Below, in pieces: positions 35,449-44,115 of a stretch of 64,000 nucleotides of DNA. The notes beneath the pieces are model-generated. The model did not search any database. It was not told where the DNA came from and was given only the letters and a program-made list of their open reading frames with translations. The position numbers were made by a program, and so were the translations under genes. Within the stretch, counting starts at the first letter, position 1, and each line of letters begins with the position of its first letter. Source of the DNA: JBNFVY01 sp049943335 (GTDB lineage: Bacteria > Pseudomonadota > Alphaproteobacteria > Rhodobacterales > Rhodobacteraceae); NCBI RefSeq assembly GCF_049943335.1, contig NZ_JBNFVY010000005.1, positions 1-64,000 of the forward strand. The letters run 5' to 3'.

Positions 35449-36516
35449 GTGACGAACACCAGATCCCTGACCTTAGCGATAGTATTGGTGGCGGCCGCCG
35501 TTATCGGTTTCTTTTTCTGGCAGAGCAACGGCAATGACACGATCCCAGAGGGGTTCGCGCATGGGAATGGCCGGGTTGAAGCTGTCGAGATTGACGTCGC
35601 GGCCAAGCTTCCCGGGCGGATCGAAAAGGTTCTAGTCAAGGAAGGTGAGCTCGTCGAAGCCGGCCAGGCGCTGGTTGAATTCGATACACGTCAGCTCAAG
35701 GCCAGCCGCCACCAAGCCGAGGCTGAGCTGCGCCGTGCAGAAATCGCGGTCGAGAATGCGCGCCTTTTGGTCGAACAGCGACAGGCCGAATTGCGCGCCG
35801 CCGACGCTGTTCTATCCCAACGTAAGTCGGCCGAAGAGGTCGCCAAGAGCCAGCTTGCACGCTCCGAGACGCTGGCGCAGAGCAGTGTCGCGTCTCAGCG
35901 GCAGCTCGAAATCGACCGCTCGAACGCGTTTGGTGCCACGGCGGCGGTCGCCTCGGCCGAGGCGGCAATCGCCGCGTCGGCGGCGGGGGTTGCTTCGGCG
36001 AAAGCCTCGGTCGTTGGGGCCGAAGCTGCTGTGGCCGCGGCGACTGCGGCGATCGAGGCGATCGACGTGCAGATCGAGGACAGCACGTTGAAAGCCCCCC
36101 GCGAGGGACGGGTTCAATACATCGTCGCGCAGGCAGGCGAAGTCGTGGGCGCCGGAGGTCGGGTCATCAACATGGTCGACCTCAACGATGTTTACATGAC
36201 GTTCTTTCTTCAGACCGCCGCAGCGGGGCGCACAGGAATTGGGACAGAGGTGCGCCTGATCATGGACGCAGCACCTGATATCGTGATCCCCGCCACGGTT
36301 TCGTTCGTATCGAGCGTGGCGCAGTTCACTCCAAAGACAGTCGAAACCGAAGTCGAGCGCGAAAAGCTGATGTTCAGGGTCCGCGCCAAGATATCGCCTG
36401 ATCTTCTGGCCAAGTATCTCAACTACATCAAGACCGGCCTGCCGGGCGTCGCATGGGTTCGGCTGGATGCCAACGCGCCATGGCCCGATGCCGCCGAGGG
36501 CAGGGTGCTGGAATGA
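35449..36516 (+). CDS. HlyD-family membrane fusion protein (YhiI/YbhG-like)
   Basis: 355 residues. An N-terminal signal-anchor (about 7-25) is followed by a biotinyl-lipoyl-like strand (VEIDVAAKLPGRIEKVLV). A long Ala- and Glu-rich coiled-coil hairpin spans about 80-200, then come the returning lipoyl half (TLKAPREGRVQYIVAQAGE) and beta-barrel. This is the periplasmic adaptor of an ABC exporter. The GTG at 35449 is used; no strong SD is seen. It overlaps the RbbA-like gene by 4 bases, and the three-gene set matches the E. coli yhiI-rbbA-yhhJ layout. Confidence 0.9.
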   Translation: MTNTRSLTLAIVLVAAAVIGFFFWQSNGNDTIPEGFAHGNGRVEAVEIDVAAKLPGRIEKVLVKEGELVEAGQALVEFDTRQLKASRHQAEAELRRAEIAVENARLLVEQRQAELRAADAVLSQRKSAEEVAKSQLARSETLAQSSVASQRQLEIDRSNAFGATAAVASAEAAIAASAAGVASAKASVVGAEAAVAAATAAIEAIDVQIEDSTLKAPREGRVQYIVAQAGEVVGAGGRVINMVDLNDVYMTFFLQTAAAGRTGIGTEVRLIMDAAPDIVIPATVSFVSSVAQFTPKTVETEVEREKLMFRVRAKISPDLLAKYLNYIKTGLPGVAWVRLDANAPWPDAAEGRVLE

Positions 36517-39254
36517 CGGCCTCCGGGCTTGTGGTGCGGGCAGAGGGGCTGTCCCTGCAATACGGAAAAGTCCGGGCGCTGGATAACGTTTCGATTGATC
36601 TGCCGGCGGGGTGTATTGTCGGTCTGATCGGACCCGATGGTGTGGGAAAGTCCAGCCTTTTGGGGCTCATCGCCGGGGCGCGGCGGCTGCAAGCGGGACA
36701 GCTCGAAGTGTTGGGGCGCGACATGGCCCGTGCACGCCATCGTGCCAAGGTCGCTCCGCGCATCGCGTTCATGCCTCAGGGGCTTGGGCGCAACCTCTAT
36801 CCGACGCTGTCGGTGCGCGAGAACCTGGATTTTTTCGGAAGCCTCTTCGGAGAAAGCCGGGACGAGCGCGATCGACGCATCGCCGAATTGTTGGAAGCCA
36901 CCGATCTTGCCCCATTTGCGGACCGTGCGGCGGCAAAACTGTCCGGCGGCATGAAACAAAAACTGGGCCTTTGCTGTGCACTGATCCACGATCCTGACCT
37001 CTTGATCCTCGACGAGCCGACCACAGGTGTCGATCCGCTTTCGCGGCGGGAATTCTGGACCCTGATCGATCGCATTCGTTCTGCGCGCCCGGGGATGAGC
37101 CTGCTTGTATCGAGTGCCTACATGGAAGAAGCCGCGCGTTTCGACCACTTGGTAGCAATGGATGCAGGCAAGGTTCTGGCGACCGGCAGCCCCACAGAAA
37201 TCCTGCAGCGCACGGGCGCCGCCGACCTAGACGAAGCTTTCATCGCGCTGCTTCCCAAGAAAAAGCGCGCGGGGCACCGCGATCTGGTCGTCCCGCCGCG
37301 CGACACTGACAACACCGACGGCTACCAGATTGAGGCCGATAACCTCACCGTTCGGTTCGGCGACTTCGCGGCGGTCAAGAATGTGAGTTTTCGCATCAGA
37401 AAAGGCGAAATTTTCGGTTTTTTGGGCTCAAACGGATGCGGCAAAACCACGACCATGAAGGCACTGACTGGGCTGTTGGAGCCGAGTGAAGGCACCACCA
37501 GCATTTCCGGGCGCAAGGTCGAGGCCCACGATATGGCCACACGCAAGCGCATCGGGTACATGACGCAGTCGTTCTCACTTTATTCCGAGCTGACTGTGCG
37601 GCAAAACCTTGATCTGCACGCGCGGCTGTTCGACATGACGCCGTCCGAAATCCCGCACAGGATTGCAGAGCTTGCACAACGGTTCGATCTCGAAGATGTG
37701 CTCGACAAATTGCCGTTGCGCCTGCCGCTGGGTATTCGCCAGAGGCTATCGCTGGCCGTGGCGCTGATCCATCGCCCGGAAATCCTGATCCTTGATGAGC
37801 CGACCTCGGGCGTTGACCCCGTGGCGCGCGACATATTCTGGCAGGCTCTTGTCGACTTGTCGCGAAAAGATGGCGTGACGATCTTTATTTCAACTCACTA
37901 CATGTCCGAAGCCACGCGCTGTGATCGGATATCGCTGATGCACGAAGGCCGTGTGCTTGTCAGCGACAGCCCCCAGGCGATCCAGGAAAACGCCGGCGCC
38001 GAGACGCTCGACGACGCCTTTGTCCAACATCTGGAACGCGCGGCGCGCGAAAGCGGCAGGCCAGCGCAGCGCCCGCACGGACGCCTTGGCGCGGATGTGA
38101 AGACCACGAAAAAACGGCGGTCCGGGCGTTTCAGCCTTGCTCGGCTGCTGAGCTTTTCCTGGCGCGAGGCGCTGGAACTGCGCCGCGATCCAATCCGCCT
38201 GACGTTGGCTAGTATCGGTAGTGTCATTCTGATGATCGTGCTGGGCTACGGCATTTCGATGGATGTCAACAATCTCAAATTCGCGGTGCTGGACCTGGAT
38301 CAGACCGTTGCCAGCCAATCCTACGTCAACGATCTGTCCGGATCGCTCTATTTTGAAGAACAACCCCCGCTCGTCAGCCAGGCCGATCTTGATCGGCGGA
38401 TGCGCGCGGGTGAGATCAGTTTGGCTTTGGAAATTCCGCCGCGTTTTGCCGCCAGTCTGGAACGCGGTCGCCCCGTCACTATTGGTGCATGGTTCGACGG
38501 CGCCATGCCGATGCGGGCAAATACGGTGTCCGGATATATTCAGGGGATGCACGTGCACTGGCTGACCGAACAAATGCGCCAAGCCTTTGGCGACGACGCG
38601 GTGGCGGGTAATTTCTCGCTTGAGGTCCGCTATCGCTACAACCCTGATGTCGAAAGCCTGGCCGCCATCGTGCCGGCGGTCATCCCGCTGTTGCTGATGC
38701 TGATCCCGGCCATGCTGGCGGTGCTTTCCGTGTCGAAGGAAAAGGAAACCGGTTCGATCATCAATCTTTACGTCACTCCGGCGCGAAGGTTAGAGTTTTT
38801 GCTGGGCAAGCAACTGCCTTACATCGTGTTGGGGGTTATCAACTTTTTCCTGCTGCTGGCACTGGCTCTGTTCGTTTTCAGGGTTCAGATGACAGGTAGC
38901 CTTCTTGCGCTCACCTCTGGTGCGGTGATCTACGTCACGCTTGCCACGGGACTTGGCCTTTTGATCTCGGCCTTTACGCGCAGCCAAGTGACAGCGCTGT
39001 TTTTTACCGCGCTCGCCACCCTGATCCCGGCTGTGCAGTACGGCGGGATCATTGATCCCGTTTCTGCGCTTGAGGGCACGGGCCGGGTCATCGGCGAGGT
39101 TTTCCCCACCAGCCATTTCGTGACCATTTCCCGCGGGGCTTTTAGCAAAGCGTTGAGTTTCGATGATTTGATCGGATCGTTTCTGCCGATGTTGGCGCTT
39201 GTGCCCGTGCTTGTGTTGCTGGGCGCAGCTTTCGTGCGCAAGCAGGAAAGGTAA
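36513..39254 (+). CDS. ABC transporter with two ATPase domains and a permease (RbbA-like)
   Basis: 913 residues: ATPase 1 (Walker A GPDGVGKSS near 40-48; LSGGMKQKLGL signature), ATPase 2 (Walker A GSNGCGKTT near 304; Walker B LILDEPTSGVDP), then an ABC-2 permease (about 550-913) with one N-terminal span, a periplasmic loop and a cluster of spans. This domain order and length are those of E. coli RbbA/YhiH, first described as ribosome-associated but more probably an exporter of hydrophobic or cationic compounds. The second signature loop is LPLGIRQRLSL. ATG 36513 overlaps the upstream stop. Substrate is unknown. Confidence 0.9.
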   Translation: MTASGLVVRAEGLSLQYGKVRALDNVSIDLPAGCIVGLIGPDGVGKSSLLGLIAGARRLQAGQLEVLGRDMARARHRAKVAPRIAFMPQGLGRNLYPTLSVRENLDFFGSLFGESRDERDRRIAELLEATDLAPFADRAAAKLSGGMKQKLGLCCALIHDPDLLILDEPTTGVDPLSRREFWTLIDRIRSARPGMSLLVSSAYMEEAARFDHLVAMDAGKVLATGSPTEILQRTGAADLDEAFIALLPKKKRAGHRDLVVPPRDTDNTDGYQIEADNLTVRFGDFAAVKNVSFRIRKGEIFGFLGSNGCGKTTTMKALTGLLEPSEGTTSISGRKVEAHDMATRKRIGYMTQSFSLYSELTVRQNLDLHARLFDMTPSEIPHRIAELAQRFDLEDVLDKLPLRLPLGIRQRLSLAVALIHRPEILILDEPTSGVDPVARDIFWQALVDLSRKDGVTIFISTHYMSEATRCDRISLMHEGRVLVSDSPQAIQENAGAETLDDAFVQHLERAARESGRPAQRPHGRLGADVKTTKKRRSGRFSLARLLSFSWREALELRRDPIRLTLASIGSVILMIVLGYGISMDVNNLKFAVLDLDQTVASQSYVNDLSGSLYFEEQPPLVSQADLDRRMRAGEISLALEIPPRFAASLERGRPVTIGAWFDGAMPMRANTVSGYIQGMHVHWLTEQMRQAFGDDAVAGNFSLEVRYRYNPDVESLAAIVPAVIPLLLMLIPAMLAVLSVSKEKETGSIINLYVTPARRLEFLLGKQLPYIVLGVINFFLLLALALFVFRVQMTGSLLALTSGAVIYVTLATGLGLLISAFTRSQVTALFFTALATLIPAVQYGGIIDPVSALEGTGRVIGEVFPTSHFVTISRGAFSKALSFDDLIGSFLPMLALVPVLVLLGAAFVRKQER

Positions 39255-39257
39255 CAG

Positions 39258-40370
39258 ATGCGGGCCAAGCACGTCTTCCACCTGGCAACGAAAGAATTGC
39301 GCGGGCTGCTGCGCGACCCGCTTTTGTTGGTGCTCGTTCTTTATGCTTTTTCACTGGACATTTATGCAAGCGCGACGTCGCTGCCCGAGGCGTTGAACCG
39401 CGCTTCTATCGCGATCGTGGATGAAGATGCTTCGCCGCTCTCGCGGCGTGTCGCTGACGCCTTCCAGCCGCCTTATTTCGGTCCTCCCACCCAGATCGAC
39501 ATCACCGAAGTGGATGAACGAATGGATGCGGGAATGGACACGTTTTCGCTTGTGATACCGCCCGCGTTTCAGCGCGACCTTTTGGCGGGGGACGGGCCCG
39601 AACTACAGCTGAACGTTGATGCCACACGGATAAGTCAGGCGTTCACCGGTGCCGGCTATATTCAGGCTATTGTAAGTCAGGAAACCAGTGGCTGGCTGGC
39701 ACGGGATATGTCGCCTACAGAGTCGCCCGTCGAACTTGAGGTCCGTGCGCGCTTCAACCCGTCTCTTGATCCGAGCTGGTTTGGTGCGCTGACCTCGATC
39801 ATCAGTTCCGTCACCATGCTGTCGATCATTCTTTCCGGCGCCGCTTTGATCCGCGAACGCGAGCATGGCACGATCGAACATCTGCTGGTCATGCCGGTGA
39901 CAGCGGCAGAAATCATGACAAGCAAGGTGATCAGCATGGGGGGCGTGGTGCTGGTGGCGGCCGCGCTTTCGCTTACGTTTATGGTTCAAGGGGCTCTGGG
40001 CGTACCGATTGAAGGATCGGTGCCGCTGTTTCTTTTGGGCGCGGCCCTGCACCTTTTCGCCACGACATCGATGGGGATCCTTTTGGCCACGATTTCGGGG
40101 TCAATGCCGCAGTTCGCCATGCTGCTTATGATGGTGCTGCTACCGCTGGAAATCTTGTCCGGGGGCATGACCCCGCGGGAATCGATGCCCGAGGCGGTGC
40201 AGTACGTCATGCTGGCGGCGCCCAACACGCATTTCATCGCACTGGCGCAAGCGGTTCTGTTCCGCGGCGCGGGGCTGGCGGTCGTCTGGCCGGAACTCGT
40301 GGCTCTTGTGGTGATTGGGGCCGCGTTATTCGCATTCGCCTTGCGCAGATTTCGCGACTTGTTGCGTTGA
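39258..40370 (+). CDS. ABC-2 type permease (YhhJ-like)
   Basis: 370 residues with one N-terminal span, a periplasmic domain (about 40-175) and five or six C-terminal spans. Blocks ALIREREHGTIEHLLVMPVT and EILSGGMTPRESMPEAVQY are the ABC-2 permease signature. It would pair with the permease part of the RbbA-like protein as a heterodimer. It begins 3 bases after that gene and ends the operon. The stop region contains TTGACA by chance. Confidence 0.9.
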   Translation: MRAKHVFHLATKELRGLLRDPLLLVLVLYAFSLDIYASATSLPEALNRASIAIVDEDASPLSRRVADAFQPPYFGPPTQIDITEVDERMDAGMDTFSLVIPPAFQRDLLAGDGPELQLNVDATRISQAFTGAGYIQAIVSQETSGWLARDMSPTESPVELEVRARFNPSLDPSWFGALTSIISSVTMLSIILSGAALIREREHGTIEHLLVMPVTAAEIMTSKVISMGGVVLVAAALSLTFMVQGALGVPIEGSVPLFLLGAALHLFATTSMGILLATISGSMPQFAMLLMMVLLPLEILSGGMTPRESMPEAVQYVMLAAPNTHFIALAQAVLFRGAGLAVVWPELVALVVIGAALFAFALRRFRDLLR

Positions 40371-40585
40371 CATGGGGCGGTGGGTGATACTGGCTAACCT
40401 TTGTGGAACGGCCCTGACCCCAGACCAACCGTTGCCCGCCCAGCAAAACGCTTGCCGGCCGCATGACCGGCATTGGCCAACGCAAGGTAGTGCTTGCGCG
40501 CCAGGCTGTGTCTTCAGCAGCTAGAACCGCAACGCGAACTTGCAGTCATGCGCCAGATCAACATGCGTCTAAAATCTGAAAATAT

Positions 40586-40662
40586 TGGTCGGAGTGAGAG
40601 GATTCGAACCTCCGACCCCTGCCTCCCGAAGGCAGTGCTCTACCAGGCTGAGCTACACTCCG
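40586..40662 (-). tRNA. tRNA-Pro, anticodon CGG
   Basis: Read on the minus strand, the acceptor stem CGGAGTG (40656-40662) pairs perfectly with CACTCCG (40590-40596), and CCA is encoded at 40586-40588. The D-arm (GCTCAGCCTGGTAGAGC), the anticodon stem CTGCC/GGCAG with loop TTCGGGA, and the T-loop GGTTCGAATCC are all standard. The CGG anticodon (plus-strand 40626-40628) reads the proline codon CCG. No integrase or attachment repeat was seen beside it. Confidence 0.97.
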
Positions 40663-40720
40663 ACCGTAGGGCCGCGATTTAAAGACTGGGCTGCACCTTG
40701 GCAAGAGGATTCGCGCCCGC

Positions 40721-41653
40721 TCAGCGTTTCAAGAATGCAGAAATGCGGGGCGTGCCGGGGGAAATGCCGCGCGAGCGTGTCCGGAGGACAGGCGTGGTAC
40801 GCGATGCGCCACCACGGCTTTCGCGAAAGACGATATAGAGCCCCGAGACGATGATGACGGCCGCTCCGACAAGTGTGGGGACATCGATGCTGTCGTCAAA
40901 GATAACTACGCCAAAGAATGACGCCCATATGATCTGGCTGTACTGCATCGGTGCAACAATCGCCGCTTCGCCCGCGTTATAGGCCGCGATCAACAACAGC
41001 CCGGCCACAAAGCCGAATAGAGATACGATCGCAATCATGCCCAAGTGTTCAATTTCCATTGGGCGGTACACGGTTGGCAACATCGCCCCCATGAGAACAA
41101 AGATCGCCACCATGGGATAAACCATCAAGACCACAGGCCGCTCGTCCCGTCCAATCCGCCGCAAAATGACGGATGACACCGAATTGCCCACCGCAGAGAG
41201 CAAGGCCGCCGCATGGCCGAGAGTGAATTCCGTGGCGCCAGGGCGCAAAACGATCAACACCCCGCACAGGCCCACAACAACTGCCACCATGCGGCGCCAG
41301 CCTACCGGCTCGCCCAGAACGGGAATGGACAATAGGGTGATAAGCAGTGGCGCCGCAAACAGCAGTGCGTAGGTTTGCGCCAAGGGCAGCACGGAGAAGG
41401 CGTAGAATGCGCTCAGCGCAGTGACGACAGACGACAGTGTGCGTGCTGCAATCCAGCCAACATTCACAGGACGCAGTGTGCCGGATTTCGGATCGCGCAT
41501 CAGCAACAATGCGACGAGAGGAAACGAAAACAGCGTCGAGAAAAAAACCACCTGAAACGGCGAAAACGACCCGCCCAACAGTTTGATGAACACGTCGTGA
41601 GTGGCAAAGATCGCAAACGCCAATAGCGCCAGTAGGATGGATTTGACGGACAT
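40721..41653 (-). CDS. EamA/DMT-family transporter
   Basis: 310 residues with ten hydrophobic helices arranged as two EamA repeats (repeat 1 about 1-135, repeat 2 about 145-285). The features are LAFAIFATHDVFIKLLGG near the start, FAAPLLITLLSIPVLGEPVG closing repeat 1, and MQYSQIIWASFFGVVIFDD in repeat 2. The family exports small metabolites or amino acids. ATG 41653 (MSVKSI) is chosen because the longer frame adds a non-hydrophobic basic leader. The C-terminus is basic and cytoplasmic. Confidence 0.88.
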   Translation of the reverse strand: MSVKSILLALLAFAIFATHDVFIKLLGGSFSPFQVVFFSTLFSFPLVALLLMRDPKSGTLRPVNVGWIAARTLSSVVTALSAFYAFSVLPLAQTYALLFAAPLLITLLSIPVLGEPVGWRRMVAVVVGLCGVLIVLRPGATEFTLGHAAALLSAVGNSVSSVILRRIGRDERPVVLMVYPMVAIFVLMGAMLPTVYRPMEIEHLGMIAIVSLFGFVAGLLLIAAYNAGEAAIVAPMQYSQIIWASFFGVVIFDDSIDVPTLVGAAVIIVSGLYIVFRESRGGASRTTPVLRTRSRGISPGTPRISAFLKR

Positions 41654-42151
41654 GAAGGCACCGTTGGTTTGGGTGGTCTTGGGCCCACGGTAGCGCTCTG
41701 GGGTGGATTGGAAAGGGGGCACAAACATTTTTCGATTGCTATGCAGGATCGGTGTTCAGGCAAACCAATAGCCGACGTTCCATGTCGACCCAGGATTGAT
41801 GTGCCCCCAGGCCCGGCCCGAAAAGATCATTCCAGTCGTGTCGTGCAGGTTTGGGCAGGGCCGCGTTTCAGCCCATCGACCACGACCGTGTCGCCGTATT
41901 GCCGAACGCGCTGTTGAGAATTATCCGTGGTATCGCGTGAACGAACCCGATCCTGCCCGCAAGCATGGTCCGCGCAGCGCGCGGGTACTTTGCAATGCCG
42001 TGCAGAACTCTGATCAACCTTGCCTGCCATCAACGGACTGCCCGACGGATGCCAGTTAGGGTAAAGCTAACAAACGGCGGCGATTTGTGATTGATTTGGA
42101 CAGCAATTCGGCCACACGACAAGAAAGACTGAGCTCAGGGATGCCAACGGA
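41654..42151. other. Intergenic region upstream of fdsG
   Basis: About 500 bases between two divergent genes. The small open frames in it look like chance. The promoter of the formate dehydrogenase operon must lie here. No regulator gene was seen beside it. Confidence 0.5.
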
Positions 42152-42607
42152 ATGACACGCCAGATATGGATTGAAACGGTTCGTCACGCAATTGACGAAT
42201 TCAGCGGGACCGACGGCCCCTTGCTGCCCGTGTTGCACAGGATCCAGGACACCATGGGATATGTCCCGCCCGAGGCACTGCAACAGATCGCGGACGCATT
42301 GGGTGTCACCCGCGCCGAAGTCCACGGCGTCGTATCGTTTTACCACGGCTTTCGTAACGCCCCGCCTGCGGATCATATCGTCAAGATTTGCCGGGCCGAA
42401 GCCTGCCAAGCCCGTGGCGCCCAAGCGCTGGTTGATGGTGCCCGGATCAAGCCGGGTGAAACGGCCGCCAATGGGAAGGTGCAAGTGGAAGAGGTGTTCT
42501 GTCTTGGCCTTTGCGCATGTGGACCAGCGGTGTTGGTTGATGGCCAGCCGGTTGGACGATTGGACGCGCAGCGCCTGAACGACATTCTGGTGGAGTGCGG
42601 GGCATGA
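42152..42607 (+). CDS. fdsG: NAD-dependent formate dehydrogenase gamma subunit (FdsG)
   Basis: 151 residues of the NuoE-like thioredoxin-fold family with a [2Fe-2S] cluster. Cluster cysteines sit in CRAEACQARGA and CLGLCACGP. The N-terminal helices (VLHRIQDTMGYVPPEALQQI) match FdsG/HoxE. It carries electrons between the iron-sulfur chain and FdsB. It overlaps fdsB by 4 bases. Confidence 0.94.
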   Translation: MTRQIWIETVRHAIDEFSGTDGPLLPVLHRIQDTMGYVPPEALQQIADALGVTRAEVHGVVSFYHGFRNAPPADHIVKICRAEACQARGAQALVDGARIKPGETAANGKVQVEEVFCLGLCACGPAVLVDGQPVGRLDAQRLNDILVECGA

Positions 42608-44115
42608 AGATTTTCGTTCCCCGCGATGCTGCTGCCCGCGCGCTCGGGGCGGATGAGGTGGCCGAAGCGGTGGCGCTGTGCGCGCCTGATGCGACCGTTG
42701 TGCGCAATGGATCGCGCGGCATGGTGTGGCTGGAACCGCTTGTCGAGATCGAAACCGAGACAGGTCGCGTGGCGTTCGGTCCGATTTCCCGGGACGAAGT
42801 GCCAGCACTGATCGCCGCGCCAGACGCGCATCCCAAAGCGCTTGGCGCGGTGGAAAAGATCCCGTTCTTCGCGCGGCAATCGCGGCTGACCTTTGCGCGC
42901 TGCGGCGTGACGGACCCACTGTCGCTGCAAGACTATCGCGAACATGGCGGGTTGGTCGGGCTTCGGGCGGCATTGTCCGATCCCGATGCAATTGTCGCGG
43001 CGATCACCGAAAGCGGGCTGCGTGGTCGTGGCGGGGCAGGGTTTCCGACCGGCCTCAAGTGGAAAACCGTCGCCCAAGCAGACGCCGATCAGAAATACAT
43101 TGTCTGCAACGCGGACGAGGGCGATAGCGGCACTTTTGCCGATCGCATGTTGATGGAAGGCGATCCGTTCTGCCTGATCGAAGGCATGGCGATCGCGGGT
43201 GTCGCCGTCGGTGCGACCAAGGGGTTCATCTATCTGCGCTCGGAATATCCTGACGCCATTGCCGTAATGCGCGAGGCAATTGATATCGCGCGGCGCGACG
43301 GGCTTCTTGGCCCGTCGGTGTTGGGCGATGGCCCTGAATTCGACATCGATCTGCGTGTAGGCGCCGGGGCCTATGTCTGCGGTGAAGAAACGGCATTGCT
43401 CAATTCGCTTGAGGGCAAGCGCGCCGTGGTCCGCGCCAAGCCCCCGTTGCCGGCGTTGCAGGGCGCTTTTGGCAAGCCGACTGTCGTGAACAACGTGATT
43501 TCCTTGGCCTCGGTGCCGTGGATCATGGCCAAAGGGGCCGCGGCCTATGCAGATTTCGGGCTGGGCCGGTCGCGCGGGACGATCCCGATCCAGATCGGCG
43601 GGAACGTAGCGCGGGGCGGTTTGTTCGAAGCCGACTTTGGCATGAGCCTTGGCGAGTTGGTTGACGATATTGCTGGCGGCACGGCCAGCGGGCGACCGGT
43701 TCGCGCCGTTCAGGTCGGCGGGCCGCTTGGCGCCTATTTCCCGCGTGAAAAATTCGACACGCCTTTTGGATACGAAGAATTCGACGGGCAGGGTGGTTTG
43801 ATCGGCCATGCCGGGGTCGTGGTGTTTGATGACAGCGTCGACATGTTGGCCCAGGCCCGTTTTGCGATGAAATTCTGCGCCAAGGAAAGCTGCGGCAAGT
43901 GCACCCCGTGCCGCGTGGGCGCAGTGCGCGGCGTGGAAACCCTAGACCGGATAGCCGCGGGCGATGGGGACGCACGCGCAATTCTGGAAGACCTTTGCAA
44001 CACGATGAAATTCGGATCGCTCTGCGCACTGGGCGGTTTCACCCCCTACCCGGTGCTCAGCGCGTTGGATCACTTCCCCGAAGATTTCCCCAATTCGCAG
44101 GAGGCCGCGGAATGA
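42604..44115 (+). CDS. fdsB: NAD-dependent formate dehydrogenase beta subunit (FdsB)
   Basis: 503 residues: an N-terminal thioredoxin-like part, then the NuoF-like core. The FMN/NAD site shows GRGGAGFPTGLKWK and CNADEGDSGTFADR, then GAYVCGEETALLNSLEGKRA. The [4Fe-4S] site is ESCGKCTPCRVGAVRG with a distant cysteine in GSLCALGG. FdsB reduces NAD+. ATG 42604 overlaps the fdsG stop. A GTG three codons upstream is possible but less coupled. Confidence 0.95.
   Translation: MKIFVPRDAAARALGADEVAEAVALCAPDATVVRNGSRGMVWLEPLVEIETETGRVAFGPISRDEVPALIAAPDAHPKALGAVEKIPFFARQSRLTFARCGVTDPLSLQDYREHGGLVGLRAALSDPDAIVAAITESGLRGRGGAGFPTGLKWKTVAQADADQKYIVCNADEGDSGTFADRMLMEGDPFCLIEGMAIAGVAVGATKGFIYLRSEYPDAIAVMREAIDIARRDGLLGPSVLGDGPEFDIDLRVGAGAYVCGEETALLNSLEGKRAVVRAKPPLPALQGAFGKPTVVNNVISLASVPWIMAKGAAAYADFGLGRSRGTIPIQIGGNVARGGLFEADFGMSLGELVDDIAGGTASGRPVRAVQVGGPLGAYFPREKFDTPFGYEEFDGQGGLIGHAGVVVFDDSVDMLAQARFAMKFCAKESCGKCTPCRVGAVRGVETLDRIAAGDGDARAILEDLCNTMKFGSLCALGGFTPYPVLSALDHFPEDFPNSQEAAE

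Noticed and set aside
40367..40372. TTGACA at the end of the YhhJ-like gene
   Set aside because: No matching -10 at proper spacing and no plus-strand gene follows; the tRNA is on the other strand.
41760..42033. Protein-like minus-strand fragments between the DMT transporter and fdsG
   Set aside because: Two frames give protein-like peptides that could join by a frameshift, but no family was recognised and chance is likely.
42056..43809. Long minus-strand open frames over fdsG and fdsB
   Set aside because: They are antisense to genes with strong family motifs, have no motif of their own and are rich in Arg, His and Pro, as expected of shadow frames in GC-rich DNA.
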